Source: JACCXG01 sp963785755
GTDB taxonomy: Bacteria > Acidobacteriota > Vicinamibacteria > Vicinamibacterales > 2-12-FULL-66-21
DNA: 64,000 nucleotides
NCBI GenBank assembly: GCA_963785755.1
Contig: CAWAXG010000058.1
Location: forward strand, 129,783 to 193,782
Reading direction: 5' to 3'
The position numbers were made by a program, and so were the translations under genes. The notes beneath the pieces are model-generated. The model was not told the DNA's origin. It made no database searches and saw nothing but the letters and a program-made list of their open reading frames with translations. Shown in pieces: positions 31,801 to 41,900 of the stretch. The first letter of the stretch is position 1, and each line of letters opens with the position of its first letter.

Positions 31801-34800
31801 GAACATCCCGAATCCAACCTTTGTCTCTGCCGGCGAACTGGTGAATCCTGATCTGGAAAACCCCGACCTCGAGAACCTGACTGTTGCTCTCGCGCCGGGC
31901 GAGACGGCGCGCATCACGCTCCGCGTGTTCGACCCGGATCGCCGCGATACCGTGACGTATCGGGCAGCAGAGGGCGTGTCGCCCGTCGCAGTGGCGCAGG
32001 CAGTAAGCACTCCGGAGGTCGAGCAGGGAATTACGCAACCGGCGGCTGCGGGCGTGCTGGCAGGGGACACAGTGGTTGCCGGCGGCACGACGGGCGGCGG
32101 CTACTCGGACACGCTCCAGTCGACGCTGCCCTGCACGTGGACCCTCGCTGGCGGCACCATTCCTCCGGGAGTGACGCTCGACGCGTCGGGCACGCTCACC
32201 GGCACGCCGACCACCCAGGGCACGTTCACGTTCACGGCGCGTTGCCAGACGGCGTCGGGGATCACCGACTACCGGACGGTCACCATCACGGTTGGCGCAG
32301 TCGGTTCCGCCGCCAACCTCCATATCGCCGCCACCGCACCAGCCGATCCGGTTTCGATCGGCACGCCCTTCTCGTATTCGATGAACGTGTCGAACGCCGG
32401 CCCGGGCCCGGCGACGAACGTGCGGCTTGTCGACACGCTTCCGGAAGGCACCACCTTCGTCAGCGCGACGACGACGGCCGGATCGTGCCGCCACGCGAAC
32501 GGAACGCTGATCTGCGACCTCGGAACGCTTCCCAGCGGCGGCGCTGCCACGATCGTGCTGACCGTCACGCCGACAATCGGCGGCTCGCACCGCAACACCG
32601 CCACGGTGTCCGCCGACCAGGCCGATCCCATCGTCACCAACAACAGCTCAGTCAGCACGACATCGACCACAGGCGGGGTGACCGCGTGTGCGACCGTGTG
32701 CTTCTCCGGCCCGACCAGCTACTTCGCGAGTGACGTGGGCACGTCGTTCGGCGCGGTCCACGGAGACTTCAACAACGACGGCTTCGTCGATCTCGCATAC
32801 GGACCCGCGGGCGTGAACACCGTCGGCATCCTGCTCGGCAACGGCACGGGAGGGTTCGGCGCGCCGATGACGTTGACCATTCCTGGCGCTCCCGACGCGG
32901 GCGCCGTCGCCGACTTCAACAAGGATGGGAACGCAGACCTCGTCGTCTTGTCGCATGACGTCGCCGAGCTCTGGGTGCTGGCCGGCAATGGTCTCGGCGG
33001 ATTCAGCCTCACCACGACGGTGGCGCTGCCGACCACCATGGACAACGTAGTGTCTGCGGACTTCAATCGTGACGGCAACGCTGACGTCGCGCTGGCCGGC
33101 GATGTTGCGGGCCCGCTGTTGACCATCCTGTACGGTCTCGGCAACGGAACGTTCCAGGCGCCGACGACCATCGGTACCACTACCGAGTCGTCGAGCGTAC
33201 AGACCGACGACTTCAACAACGACGGCAACCCCGACCTGGTCCTGCACATAGACGGCGTCGGCCTGACCGTCATCCTCGGCAACGGCGCCAGCGGCTTCCA
33301 GGCGCCGGCGAGCATTCCAGTCACGGACGCGTCGGGCGTCATCAAAGTCGGAGACCTCACCGGCGACGGCAAGGCCGATCTCATCGTCGGAACCGTGCCA
33401 CCAACCGGGAGCAGCCAGCTGTGGCTCTTCGCCGGCAATGGCGCGGGCGGATTCACGGCGTCCGGCCAGGTGGGCAGCCCGCTGACCGATGACGCGCCTA
33501 ATGTCGGCGACTTCGACAGTGATGGCGATCTGGATCTCGTCTGGGCGCGATCCGGCGGCGGCGTCGGAATTCAGCTGAATGATAGCGACGGGAACTTCGG
33601 GGCGCCGATCTACTTCTCCACGCTACAGACATCGCAGCCCATCGTCGCCGATCTCAACGGCGACGGACGGCCGGATCTCGCGCTGGCCGTCGGGAATGAG
33701 TTCATGGGCCAGAGCCAGGTGCTGGTGTTCCTGAACACGTGCGATCAACCACCGGCGGATCTCGCGGTGACTCTACAACTGCCCGCAGCGCCACCCGTCG
33801 AGGGCGAGACGTTCACCTACACCATTGACGTGACGAATAGCGGACCGAATGCGGCGAATGGCGTGCAGCTGGACTTCACCCATGGGCCGTCGGCGGAGGT
33901 CGTGGCCGTCGGCACCTCGACTGGCACGTGCAGCGACGTTCCGCTGGCGGTGAGGTGCCAGCTCGGGACCTGTCGCAAGTGGGACGTCGCTACAGTTCAC
34001 CATCCAGGTCCGGCCGCTTGCGGGTGGAACGCTGGAGAGTCCGTCGGTGTCACCGGTACTGCGTCGGATCCGAACCCGGCCAACAATGCGGCCTATTCGA
34101 CGACCGACATCACGGCCGCTGCCACCACGCATGTCGTCACCAACACGAACGACAGCGGCCCTGGATCGCTGCATCTCGCAATCCAAAGAGCAAACGACCC
34201 TGGCCCGCGCGACAGGATCACATTCAACATTCCTGGCGGGGGCCCGCATACGATTCGCCCGACCACATCTTCGCCGCTGCCGCAGATCAATCAGCCGGTC
34301 GAGATCGACGGCACAACGCAGCCAGGCTACGCCGGCACTCCGCTCATCGAGATCAGCGGCGAGCTCGCCGGTCCGGTACCGGGACTGATCGTGAACGGTA
34401 CGAACAGCCTGCTTCGGGGTCTGGCCATCAACCGGTTCGCGGCGCAGGCCGGCATCGGGCTCGGCGGAGCCGGAGGCCACACGATCGAAGCCAGCTTCCT
34501 CGGCACCAACACCAGCGGGACCGTCGCACTTCCGAATCGGCAAGGGGTCCTCATCCTGTCGCCCAACAACGTCATCGGAGGATCGACGGCGTCGGCGCGG
34601 AATCTGATCTCCGGGAACACATTTGCAGGTGTTGCCATCGCCAATGCCGCGGCCACGGGCAACCTCGTGTCGGGTAACTTCATCGGCACGACCCTCGCCG
34701 GAACCGCGGCGCTCCCCAACGGCGCCGATGGGATCAGCGTCCGCAGCAATAACAACACCATCGGCGGCACCGTAGCCGGCAGCGGCAACTTGATCTCGGG

Positions 34801-36214
34801 GAACCTCGGCGACGGCATCGACATCACTGGAGCGTTCTCGGGCAACATCGTGCAAGGCAACCGCATCGGCACGAACGCGGACGGGACCGCTGCGATTCCC
34901 AATACCTCCCACGGCATCACCCTCGTCAACGCAGCCACCAACAACACGGTGGGAGGAACGTCGGCGACGGCGCGGAACGTTCTGTCGGGCAACGGCGCCT
35001 ACGGAGTCTTCATCAGCGGCGCCGGCACGACGGTGAACCGCGTCATTGGGAACTTCATCGGGACGAGCCAGGACGGCACTGCGGCGGTCGCGAATCAGCT
35101 GTCGGGCGTGGCCGTGACACAAGGGGCTGCCGGCAACATCATCGGTGGCACGGACTCGACCGAACGCAACATCATCTCTGGCAATACCGGCAACGGTGTC
35201 TTCTTCATCTCGACTGCTGGAACCGGCAACACGGTTCTCGGGAACTACATCGGGACCAACGCGGGGGGCACGGCCGCGCTCGGCAATGGCGTGGACGGTG
35301 TCGTCGTTCGCAGCAGCGGGAACACCATCGGCGGAACTACCGCCGGAGCCGGCAATGTGATCTCGGGGAATCTGAACGACGGCGTCGATATCGGCGGAGG
35401 CGTGAGCGGCACGGTGGTGCAGGGGAATCTCATCGGCACGAACGCCGATGGCTCCGCGGCCCTGCCGAACATGTTCCAGGGCGTCTGGGTCGCCGGCGGC
35501 GCGAACAACAACATCATCGGCGGCGTGACGGCGGGCGCGCGGAACGTGCTCTCGGGTAACGCCTCGTCGGGCGTGGTGATCAACGCCGCCGGCACGACGG
35601 CCAACAGCGTCGTCGGGAATCTCATCGGCACCAATCCGGCAGGCACCGCGGCGATTCCGAACCAGATCAATGGCGTCGGCGTGACGAACGGGGCAGCCGG
35701 CAACGTCATTGGTGGAAGCCAGCCGGCCGAGCGCAACATCATCTCCGGCAATCTTGGAGTGGGCGTTGGCTTCTTCGGGACGGCAGCAGGTGGCGGCAAC
35801 ACGCTGGTCGGCAATTTCATCGGCACCGACTTCACCGGCAGCCAGCCTCTCGGCAACAGCGGCACCGGTGTCTACATCCAGACGAGCGGCAACAGCATCG
35901 GCAGCGCCGCGACCGGCACCGGCAATACGATCGCGAACAACGGCTTCGTCGGTGTGCACGTCGATTCCGGAACTGGCAATGCGATCGTCAACAACCGCAT
36001 CTTCGCCAACGGCAGCCTGGGCATCGACCTCGCACCTCTTGGTGTGACGCCGAACGATCCCGGCGATGGAGACAACGGTCCGAATACCCTGGTGAACTTC
36101 CCCGGTACTCAGCTCGGCGAGAATCGTGGGAAGCGACGTCAGGGTCCAGGTCACACTCGATCCCACACCGGCTGGACCCTTCACGGTCCACTTCTATGCA
36201 AACCCGGCGTGTGA
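28853..36214 (+). CDS. Giant exported repeat protein, segment 1
   Basis: Starts at ATG 28853 with a signal peptide (SILLACAFLLGLESVRAQ). Residues 40-790 resemble a BNR/sialidase-type propeller that reads like a record of events (WLGWYTTRDGGLTWRTRLLPGF, FSSSADCGSTWSAPRLLG). A dockerin-like EF-hand pair is embedded at about residues 320-380 (DVNDDGVADTRD; DIDNNCRVDPADL). The NPDLE tract is at 819-918 and a short second one at 998. Then follow a putative Ig domain (about 1080-1150), DUF11 (1153-1276), seven FG-GAP/VCBS repeats such as DFNNDGFVDLAYG (1283-1633), a second DUF11 (1635-1758), and a right-handed beta-helix of NTIGGT...RNVISGN units. Coherent to 36100; the last 38 residues are frameshift product. 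Confidence 0.85.
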   Translation: MGRESTRRRTSWRASILLACAFLLGLESVRAQQAPSSSPNVNVISGTGADGDWTLQRQNEPSLACSSRNPLHCLAGANDYRTVDIPFPASGEKITGDAWLGWYTTRDGGLTWRTRLLPGFPQDTSPVGLASPLRGYRAGADPVVRAGTNGLFYYAGLAFNREEGGGSAIFVARFTDSNNQEGTAGDPIDYLGASIVHRIGSPPVVARRQDRPDRRAPVTASKAAPRNTRVRAGAEQSDASQLVDKPWIAVDVPRAGARTCSIGGGGTGVPRQTFPGGRVYVAYALFDGPDETRGRIMFSSSADCGSTWSAPRLLGRVPSADVNDDGVADTRDASQAVVTLGSRCGQKRFLENADIDNNCRVDPADLLFITRGIGQPVPTQPRLSQGVTMAIDPRTGALQLAWRQFNDGALGDAIVAIRTTDGGESFGPPTVVTVLRPLDQGTTDTSFRTNAFPTMAFDGAGRVYLAWSARGYASLRPDPVSGDARVVLSSSTDGRTWSTPVPVENHNEPGHQIMPALTFAQGKLQLLYYDLREDKSQLFGPYVDEQPILNGPPPRVRHTIDVQGAQADPGPFPIFTPFRLSQYRFGGATGSKTLQQLDFNPPNLPLFRLGTTPFLGDYLDVAPETPFVRIGSTWSFNTAATANPVFHGIWTDNRDIRPPGNGDWTAYTPPDPPFARPTTSAFDPTQTVPACVPGQAGMRNQNIYTSRITRGLVVGAIGNTRRLDDMQRSFPVFAQNDGRVVRSYRLRIVNQPVGGSASFKQFEQLTSLDVEVPPRSTVARTVFARSTAPYAQVNVSVTEIEAPGGAAVPGGQQGTIILNPDPTNPDLENPDLENPDLENPDLENAEVHNPDLENATVRNPDLENPDLENPDLENPDLENVTVANPSILNPDLENPDLENPDLENPDLENPDLENANLVNGGLSDTTWVLTNKGNTAGSFTVKLSLNRALPTGFKSQLIAHKVYQTPAALGCSLLQQSQTVLLANIPNPTFVSAGELVNPDLENPDLENLTVALAPGETARITLRVFDPDRRDTVTYRAAEGVSPVAVAQAVSTPEVEQGITQPAAAGVLAGDTVVAGGTTGGGYSDTLQSTLPCTWTLAGGTIPPGVTLDASGTLTGTPTTQGTFTFTARCQTASGITDYRTVTITVGAVGSAANLHIAATAPADPVSIGTPFSYSMNVSNAGPGPATNVRLVDTLPEGTTFVSATTTAGSCRHANGTLICDLGTLPSGGAATIVLTVTPTIGGSHRNTATVSADQADPIVTNNSSVSTTSTTGGVTACATVCFSGPTSYFASDVGTSFGAVHGDFNNDGFVDLAYGPAGVNTVGILLGNGTGGFGAPMTLTIPGAPDAGAVADFNKDGNADLVVLSHDVAELWVLAGNGLGGFSLTTTVALPTTMDNVVSADFNRDGNADVALAGDVAGPLLTILYGLGNGTFQAPTTIGTTTESSSVQTDDFNNDGNPDLVLHIDGVGLTVILGNGASGFQAPASIPVTDASGVIKVGDLTGDGKADLIVGTVPPTGSSQLWLFAGNGAGGFTASGQVGSPLTDDAPNVGDFDSDGDLDLVWARSGGGVGIQLNDSDGNFGAPIYFSTLQTSQPIVADLNGDGRPDLALAVGNEFMGQSQVLVFLNTCDQPPADLAVTLQLPAAPPVEGETFTYTIDVTNSGPNAANGVQLDFTHGPSAEVVAVGTSTGTCSDVPLAVRCQLGTCRKWDVATVHHPGPAACGWNAGESVGVTGTASDPNPANNAAYSTTDITAAATTHVVTNTNDSGPGSLHLAIQRANDPGPRDRITFNIPGGGPHTIRPTTSSPLPQINQPVEIDGTTQPGYAGTPLIEISGELAGPVPGLIVNGTNSLLRGLAINRFAAQAGIGLGGAGGHTIEASFLGTNTSGTVALPNRQGVLILSPNNVIGGSTASARNLISGNTFAGVAIANAAATGNLVSGNFIGTTLAGTAALPNGADGISVRSNNNTIGGTVAGSGNLISGNLGDGIDITGAFSGNIVQGNRIGTNADGTAAIPNTSHGITLVNAATNNTVGGTSATARNVLSGNGAYGVFISGAGTTVNRVIGNFIGTSQDGTAAVANQLSGVAVTQGAAGNIIGGTDSTERNIISGNTGNGVFFISTAGTGNTVLGNYIGTNAGGTAALGNGVDGVVVRSSGNTIGGTTAGAGNVISGNLNDGVDIGGGVSGTVVQGNLIGTNADGSAALPNMFQGVWVAGGANNNIIGGVTAGARNVLSGNASSGVVINAAGTTANSVVGNLIGTNPAGTAAIPNQINGVGVTNGAAGNVIGGSQPAERNIISGNLGVGVGFFGTAAGGGNTLVGNFIGTDFTGSQPLGNSGTGVYIQTSGNSIGSAATGTGNTIANNGFVGVHVDSGTGNAIVNNRIFANGSLGIDLAPLGVTPNDPGDGDNGPNTLVNFPGTQLGENRGKRRQGPGHTRSHTGWTLHGPLLCKPGV
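31307..31606 (+). repeat. NPDLE pentapeptide tract, 20 units of 15 bases
   Basis: Twenty consecutive 15-base units encoding 14 perfect NPDLE plus variants NPDPT, NAEVH, NATVR, NVTVA, NPSIL and NANLV. A shorter block of two perfect units plus NLTVA follows at 31844-31888, after an intervening beta-rich domain of about 80 residues. Synonymous differences between units (GATCTC, GACCTC, GATCTG) show the protein pattern is maintained rather than a fresh DNA expansion. The pattern x-D/N-L-x-x is that of pentapeptide repeats with Pro in the small-residue position. Confidence 0.9.
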
Positions 36215-38537
36215 TCCGTCTGGAGCCGGCGAAGGGCAGACTCCAATCGGTGTGGCGTCATTCGGCGTCAGCACCAACCCCACCGTCACCTTCGAGGGCG
36301 TGTTCCCGGCGGCGCAGGTCCCAGCCGGCAGCTTCCTGACCGCGACGACGACTGATGGCGGGAACAACACCTCGGAGTTCTCGCAGTGCGAGCAGGTCGA
36401 CGCGACTGCAGGCACCGCCAATCTCGCGATCACGGTGAGCGACTCACCGGATCCCGTGGTGGCTGACTCGCCGCTGACCTACCTGATGACCGTCTCGAAC
36501 AGCGGTCCGGACGCGGGGAGCGCTGCGGTGGTGACAGACGTCCTGCCGGCCGGCGTGACGTTCGTGTCGGCGAACGCATCGAGCGGATCCTGCACCGGTA
36601 CATCGACCGTCACCTGCAACCTCGGCTCGCTCGCGGTCGGCGCGAACGCCACGGTGTCGATCGTCGTCACGCCGACGATCGCGGGGTCGGTGTCGAACAC
36701 CGCTACCGTGTCGGCGAGCGGGACCGATCCCGATGGGGCCAACAACTCGGCGACCGCGTCGACGACGGTGACTCCCTCCGGGCCGTTCGCGTTCGTCGTC
36801 ACGACCACGCAGGATTCAGGGGCGGGCTCGCTGCGGCAGGCGATTCTCGACGCCAATGCCAGGCAGGGCCCCGATTCGATCACGTTTGCCATCCCAGGCG
36901 AGGGTGTGCGGACCATTGCCTCGGCTGGACTGCCGGCGATCACCGACCCGGTCACGATCGACGCCACGACGCAGACCGGTTTTGCCGGCACGCCACTCGT
37001 CGAGTTGACGGCCTCCGAAGCGCCGGCCGGCGCGAACGGTCTTGTGGTGAGCGCGCCCGACACAGTGATCCGGGGCCTCATCATCAACCGCTGGTCCGGG
37101 AGCGGGATCGTGATCCAGGGGCCGCATTTCGCCACGGTGGCGGGGAACTGGATCGGCACGGCTTCTGACGGCGCCTCTGCCGCCGGGAACGGCAACGGCG
37201 TCCTGATCCGCACATCCGGCCACACCATCGGCGGGTCGACGACCGCCGAGCGTAACGTCATCTCGGGCAATACGATCGGCGTGAACATCGACTCGACGTC
37301 GGCGCTCGGAAACACGATCGTCGGCAACTACATCGGGACGGACCATACCGGCGCGCTGGATCTCGGCAACACGGAGGCGGGTGTTCGCGTCCTCGGCGAG
37401 GCCACCACAATCGGCGGGCCGGCGCAGGGCAACGGCAACCTGATTTCAGGAAACAATCAGGCGGGCATACTGCTCGACGGCGGCGCGACCGCCAACACGG
37501 TTGCTGGGAACGCGATCGGCACCGATGCCACTCGAACGACCGCACTGCCGAATGGCATCGGGATTCAGTTCGGGCCGGACGGCGCGTCGAGCAACAGTAT
37601 TGGTGGAACCGATAGCGGACACGGGAACCTCATCGCCTTCAACGACCGGCGCTGGCATCAGCGTCGCCGGTCTCAGCACCAACAACGCCATCCGGGGCAA
37701 CGCCATCCGCGACAACGGCGCGCTTGGTATCGATCTCAACGCGGACGGGGTGACGGCCAACGACGCGGGCGACGGCGACGAGGGCGCCAACGATCGACAG
37801 AATTTCCCGGTGCTGAGCGCGGCCGCGGACGGCGTAGAAGGCACGCTGAACAGCATTCCGAACACGACGTTCCGGATCGAGTTCTTCGGCAGCACCGCCT
37901 GCGACGCGACCGGGTACGGGGAAGGGGCCACGTTGCTTGGCTTCGGCGAAGTCACGACGGATGGCGCGGGGAACGCGGACATTCCTTTCTTTGCCGCCGC
38001 GCCGACGCAGTTCGTCACGGCGACAGCCACCAATTCGTCGAGCAACACATCGGAGTTCTCGGCGTGCGTCCGGCCCGACCCCACGACGACCCGGACCTGG
38101 ATCTCCGACGCGGACGGATTCTGGGAGGATTCCGCCAACTGGAGCGACGGGATCGTGCCGAGGGACGGCGACCACGTCGTGATCGATCGTCCGGCGGCGA
38201 ATCCAGTGGTGACGATCGGGGCGGGCGGCGTAACCGTCGCCAGCCTGACGAGTGCGGAGCCGTTGGTGGTGGAGGCCGGCGTGCTGTCGTTCGACGGCCC
38301 GGCCGTACTGACCGGCGGGCTCACGATGTCGTCTGGAATCCTGGGTGGAACGGGCGATCTGACGCTCGGCGGCACCTCGTTCTGGACCGGCGGCACCATC
38401 GTCGGCACTGGCGCCATGACCATCCTCAATGGCGCCTCGCTTGCGGTCGACACCCCTGGCACTGGCGGCTCGCTCGTCCGGAACATCTCGAATTTCGGCC
38501 TGCTGAGGTGGAATCAGCCCAGCCTGACGCTCGGTAG
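36126..38537 (+). CDS. Giant exported repeat protein, segment 2
   Basis: Meaningful from about 36105 to 37646. It begins with the tail of the beta-helix module (VQVTLDPTPAGPFTVHFYANPACDPSGAGEGQTPIG, read as strand plus cap), then a DUF11 domain (LAITVSDSPDPVVADSPLTY, SNTATVSASGTDPDGANNS). A second right-handed beta-helix opens with TTTQDSGAGSLRQAILDANA and repeats NTIVGNYIGTD-type units. After AFND at 37646 the frame yields Arg/Gln-rich nonsense to the stop at 38537, while the next frame continues the helix. No independent ribosome-binding site is apparent at the GTG at 36126, so it is part of the upstream gene. Confidence 0.7.
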   Translation: MGSDVRVQVTLDPTPAGPFTVHFYANPACDPSGAGEGQTPIGVASFGVSTNPTVTFEGVFPAAQVPAGSFLTATTTDGGNNTSEFSQCEQVDATAGTANLAITVSDSPDPVVADSPLTYLMTVSNSGPDAGSAAVVTDVLPAGVTFVSANASSGSCTGTSTVTCNLGSLAVGANATVSIVVTPTIAGSVSNTATVSASGTDPDGANNSATASTTVTPSGPFAFVVTTTQDSGAGSLRQAILDANARQGPDSITFAIPGEGVRTIASAGLPAITDPVTIDATTQTGFAGTPLVELTASEAPAGANGLVVSAPDTVIRGLIINRWSGSGIVIQGPHFATVAGNWIGTASDGASAAGNGNGVLIRTSGHTIGGSTTAERNVISGNTIGVNIDSTSALGNTIVGNYIGTDHTGALDLGNTEAGVRVLGEATTIGGPAQGNGNLISGNNQAGILLDGGATANTVAGNAIGTDATRTTALPNGIGIQFGPDGASSNSIGGTDSGHGNLIAFNDRRWHQRRRSQHQQRHPGQRHPRQRRAWYRSQRGRGDGQRRGRRRRGRQRSTEFPGAERGRGRRRRHAEQHSEHDVPDRVLRQHRLRRDRVRGRGHVAWLRRSHDGWRGERGHSFLCRRADAVRHGDSHQFVEQHIGVLGVRPARPHDDPDLDLRRGRILGGFRQLERRDRAEGRRPRRDRSSGGESSGDDRGGRRNRRQPDECGAVGGGGRRAVVRRPGRTDRRAHDVVWNPGWNGRSDARRHLVLDRRHHRRHWRHDHPQWRLACGRHPWHWRLARPEHLEFRPAEVESAQPDAR

Positions 38538-38967
38538 TGCGGCGATCGTGAACCACGCTGGCGGCATCTTCGAAGTGCAGGACAACTTCCCGATTTCCGG
38601 CGGGTCGATTCTCGAACGCCGGCAGAATGGTCAAGACAGGCCCGTCCGGGACGCTGATGCTCAGCGGCGTCTCGTTCACCACGACGGGAGCGTTGCAGAT
38701 GCGCCTCGGTCCGGTGAGCGACCGGGTTGTGTCCGACGCGGCCGGCGCGCTCGGGGGCACCCTCGAAGTGCGGCTCGTCCCCGGGTTCACGCCAACCGAC
38801 GGAGAGCAGTTCGAGCTGTTGTCCTTCGGCAGCAGGACCGGCGTCTTCTCGGCTATCGACGGAAGCGGTCAGACCTACACGCCCAGCTACACGCCAACGG
38901 GCGTGACGCTCGTTGTCGGCAGCGGCGCGGGCGCGGACCTCGCGATCGCCAACCTCGATGCGCCTGA
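37501..38967 (+). CDS. Giant exported repeat protein, segment 3
   Basis: Meaningful from about 37648 to 38613. It continues the beta-helix (GISVAGLSTNNAIRGNAIRD) and its capping module (NFPVLSAAADGVEGTLN, FRIEFFGSTACDATGYGEGA). It then enters a strand-rich region that starts WISDADGFWEDSANWSDG and repeats short G/T-rich strands (GGLTMSSGILGGTGDLTLGG), like autotransporter-associated beta-strand repeats. The first about 50 residues and everything after GGSILE are shadow sequence. The reading resumes in segment 4 with NAGRMVKTG. Confidence 0.7.
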   Translation: MLGTRSAPMPLERPHCRMASGFSSGRTARRATVLVEPIADTGTSSPSTTGAGISVAGLSTNNAIRGNAIRDNGALGIDLNADGVTANDAGDGDEGANDRQNFPVLSAAADGVEGTLNSIPNTTFRIEFFGSTACDATGYGEGATLLGFGEVTTDGAGNADIPFFAAAPTQFVTATATNSSSNTSEFSACVRPDPTTTRTWISDADGFWEDSANWSDGIVPRDGDHVVIDRPAANPVVTIGAGGVTVASLTSAEPLVVEAGVLSFDGPAVLTGGLTMSSGILGGTGDLTLGGTSFWTGGTIVGTGAMTILNGASLAVDTPGTGGSLVRNISNFGLLRWNQPSLTLGSAAIVNHAGGIFEVQDNFPISGGSILERRQNGQDRPVRDADAQRRLVHHDGSVADAPRSGERPGCVRRGRRARGHPRSAARPRVHANRRRAVRAVVLRQQDRRLLGYRRKRSDLHAQLHANGRDARCRQRRGRGPRDRQPRCA

Positions 38968-41900
38968 CCCGGTTGCGGTGGGTACGGTCCTCGTGTATTC
39001 GCTGACGGTCACCAACAACGGCCCTGGCACGGCGACCGACGTCACGGTCACCGACGCGCTGCCTCCCACGGTCACATTCGTCTCGGCGGTACCCAGCCAG
39101 GGAGCCTGCACCGGTACCGCAACGATCGAGTGCACCCTCGGCACAATCCCCAATGGCGCGACCGCCACGATTGTCATCTTCGTCACCCCGACGCTGACGG
39201 GGCCGATCAGCAGCACCGCGACCGTCGCGACGACGTCCGTGGATTCCGTCGCTGCGAACAACACGGCGACGGCCGGCACCAATGTGGTGAATGCGAACCA
39301 GACGTTCGTGGTGACGAACACCAACGATAGCGGCGCAGGATCACTACGGCAGGCGATTCTCGATGCCAACGCGAATGTGTCGGCCCAGGACTCGATTCTC
39401 TTCAATATTCCGGGAGCTGGACCGCACACGATCAGACCAGCGTCCGCGCTGCCGACGATCGCCGACCCGGCCTTGATTTACGGCACCTCTCAGCCCGGCT
39501 ATATCGATCATCCGGTGATCGTCCTGGACGGAACGGAAGCAGGACCGCTCTCGAACGGCCTGTCCATCACGGCCGGCAATTCCTTCGTCTACGGGCTCGC
39601 CATCACCCGATTCGGTACGGGCGGCGCGGCGGAGGACGTAGGAGGAGCGGGAATTGTGGTCCTCCAAGGCGTCGGCTCGAATGGTTTCTCGGGCAACTAC
39701 CTCGGCCTGGATGCGAACGGACAGCCGCAGCCGAACCGGTCGGACGGCATCTTCATCGATCGCAGCCCCGGCAATTTCATCGGCGGCCTCGATGGGGAGG
39801 GCAACGTGATCTCCGGCAACGGCCGCAACGGCATCACGCTGAACGGCGTGGAGACGGCGGGAACGCTCGTCGTCGGCAACCGCATCGGGACGGATCCCGG
39901 CGGGCAGTCTGCCAGCGCCAACGGCAGCTACGGCGTAGAGATCTTCGACGCACCAGCGAACTTCATCGGCATCACCGAGGGCAATGTGATCTCCGGCAAC
40001 GGCCTCTCGGGGATCAGGATCAGCGGAGCGACCGCGCGCTTCAACAACATCGCCGGCAACGTCATTGGCGCCGACGCAGGCGGGAGCGAGCCCGTTCCGA
40101 ATGGCGGTTCGGGCATCGTCATCAGAGCCAATGCGGGCGACAATTCCATCGGCGCGCTTGGCGCACTCACCGCCAACGTCATTGCATTCAATGAGCAATC
40201 GGGCGTGGCGCTCGAGTCGGGCGTCAACAATGGCGTTCGCGGGAACTCGATCCACGGGAACGCGCAGCTCGGGATCGACCTTGGTGTTGCAGGCGTTACC
40301 GCCAACGACGCGGCCGATGCAGATGATGGCGCGAACACGCTCCAGAACTATCCGGTGCTGACAGCCGAAGTCGGAGGCGTCCGCGGCACGATCAATACGC
40401 TGCCGAACGAAGCGATCCAGATCGACTACTTCGCCAGCCCGGTCTGCGACGGAACGGGCAACGGTGAAGGCGTGACGTTCCTCGGGACCGTCGGGATCTT
40501 CACGGATGCCAACGGAAACGCCAACGTTCCGTTCATCGCCGTTGCCGCCGGCCAGTTCGTTACCGCCACGGCGACGAACGCCAGTAACAACACGTCCGAG
40601 TTCTCGGCGTGCGTGGAGGTCACACAAGGAATCTCGCTCTCGCGGGCGAGCGTCCAGCCGATTGGCGTCGGCCGCAGCGAGACCGTGACCGTCACCCTCA
40701 ACGAGCCGGCGCCGGCGGGGGGAACCGTCGTCACGGTGACGAGCGACGCGCCGGGAATCGCATCCATCTCGGCGCCAGGCACGGCGTCGATCCCGGAGGG
40801 CGAGACCACGGGACAGGTCACGGTCAACGGCGTCGACGCCGGCGGCACGACGCTCCGCGCGAACGCCCCTGGTTATCAGGAAGGCACGCTCGCCATCGCG
40901 GTCACGCTCAACCTGATCAACACGCCCGCGACGCTGAACGTCGCGTTCGGACAGACGACCACGCTGCCCGTGAGCATCGGTCCCAGCCCGGCGGCGGCCG
41001 GCGGGCTTACGGTGGACATCGTCAGCGCGAATCCGTCGATCATCGAAGTGATCACTCCACAGGTCACCGTGTTGGAGGGAGCGTTGTCGGCCAATGCGAC
41101 CGTGCGCGGAGCCGGGTTGGGTACGGCGGACGTCACGGTCAGCAACCCGCTTTACGCGTCGTCGTCGACGGCCGTCACGAGCAGCGCCGAGCTGAACATC
41201 CTCCAGGGCTCGGCCTCGTTCAACAACGGCCTGCCGCCTCCGGTTCTCACTGTGCGCCTCGAGACCAGCGGTACGCCGCTGGCCGCGCTGTCGAGCCTCG
41301 TCGTCACGCTGTCGTCCGACAACACCGCGTGCGTGACGGTTCCGGCGACCGTGACGATACCGGCGGGATTGGTGAGCACGACATTCCAGCCGGCATACGG
41401 CGGAACCGCGTCGCTTCCCTGCAGCGCCGTTGTCACCGCGACGTCAGGCGTCCTCACCTCGGACACGGTGACCGTGACCGCCAACCCGCAGGCCGTGATC
41501 ACCATGCCTGGCGCGACCACCGTCGGTTCCGGCCTGGCGGCGTCGGCTACCGCTTGGCTCGGATCCACCAGTCATGGCGGCGTGACGGTGACCGTCCAGA
41601 GTAACGACCCGGCGCGCGTGCTCGTGTCGCCGGATACCACCACGGCGGGGGCCGCCTCGATTGAGATCAGCGTGCCGAACGGTCAGACCTCGGTGTCGTA
41701 CTACGTGCAGGGGCTCGAGAGCGTCACCGGATCGGCAGATGTCTCGGTTTCCGCGCCGAACTTCACCGGCGGCACGCACAGCGTGCAGGTCGTCCCCGCT
41801 GGGGTAGAGATCCACAACCTGAACGATGGGATCACGACGCTCAGCGAGGACGACGTCGACTGGTACATGCAGGTCGGCCTGCCGTGCGCCGGCAACACCC

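Noticed and set aside
33773..36184. 803-residue minus-strand ORF opposite the beta-helix region
   Set aside because: Long antisense ORFs are expected in GC-rich coding DNA. Its composition is that of a shadow frame, while the plus strand shows clear repeat structure.
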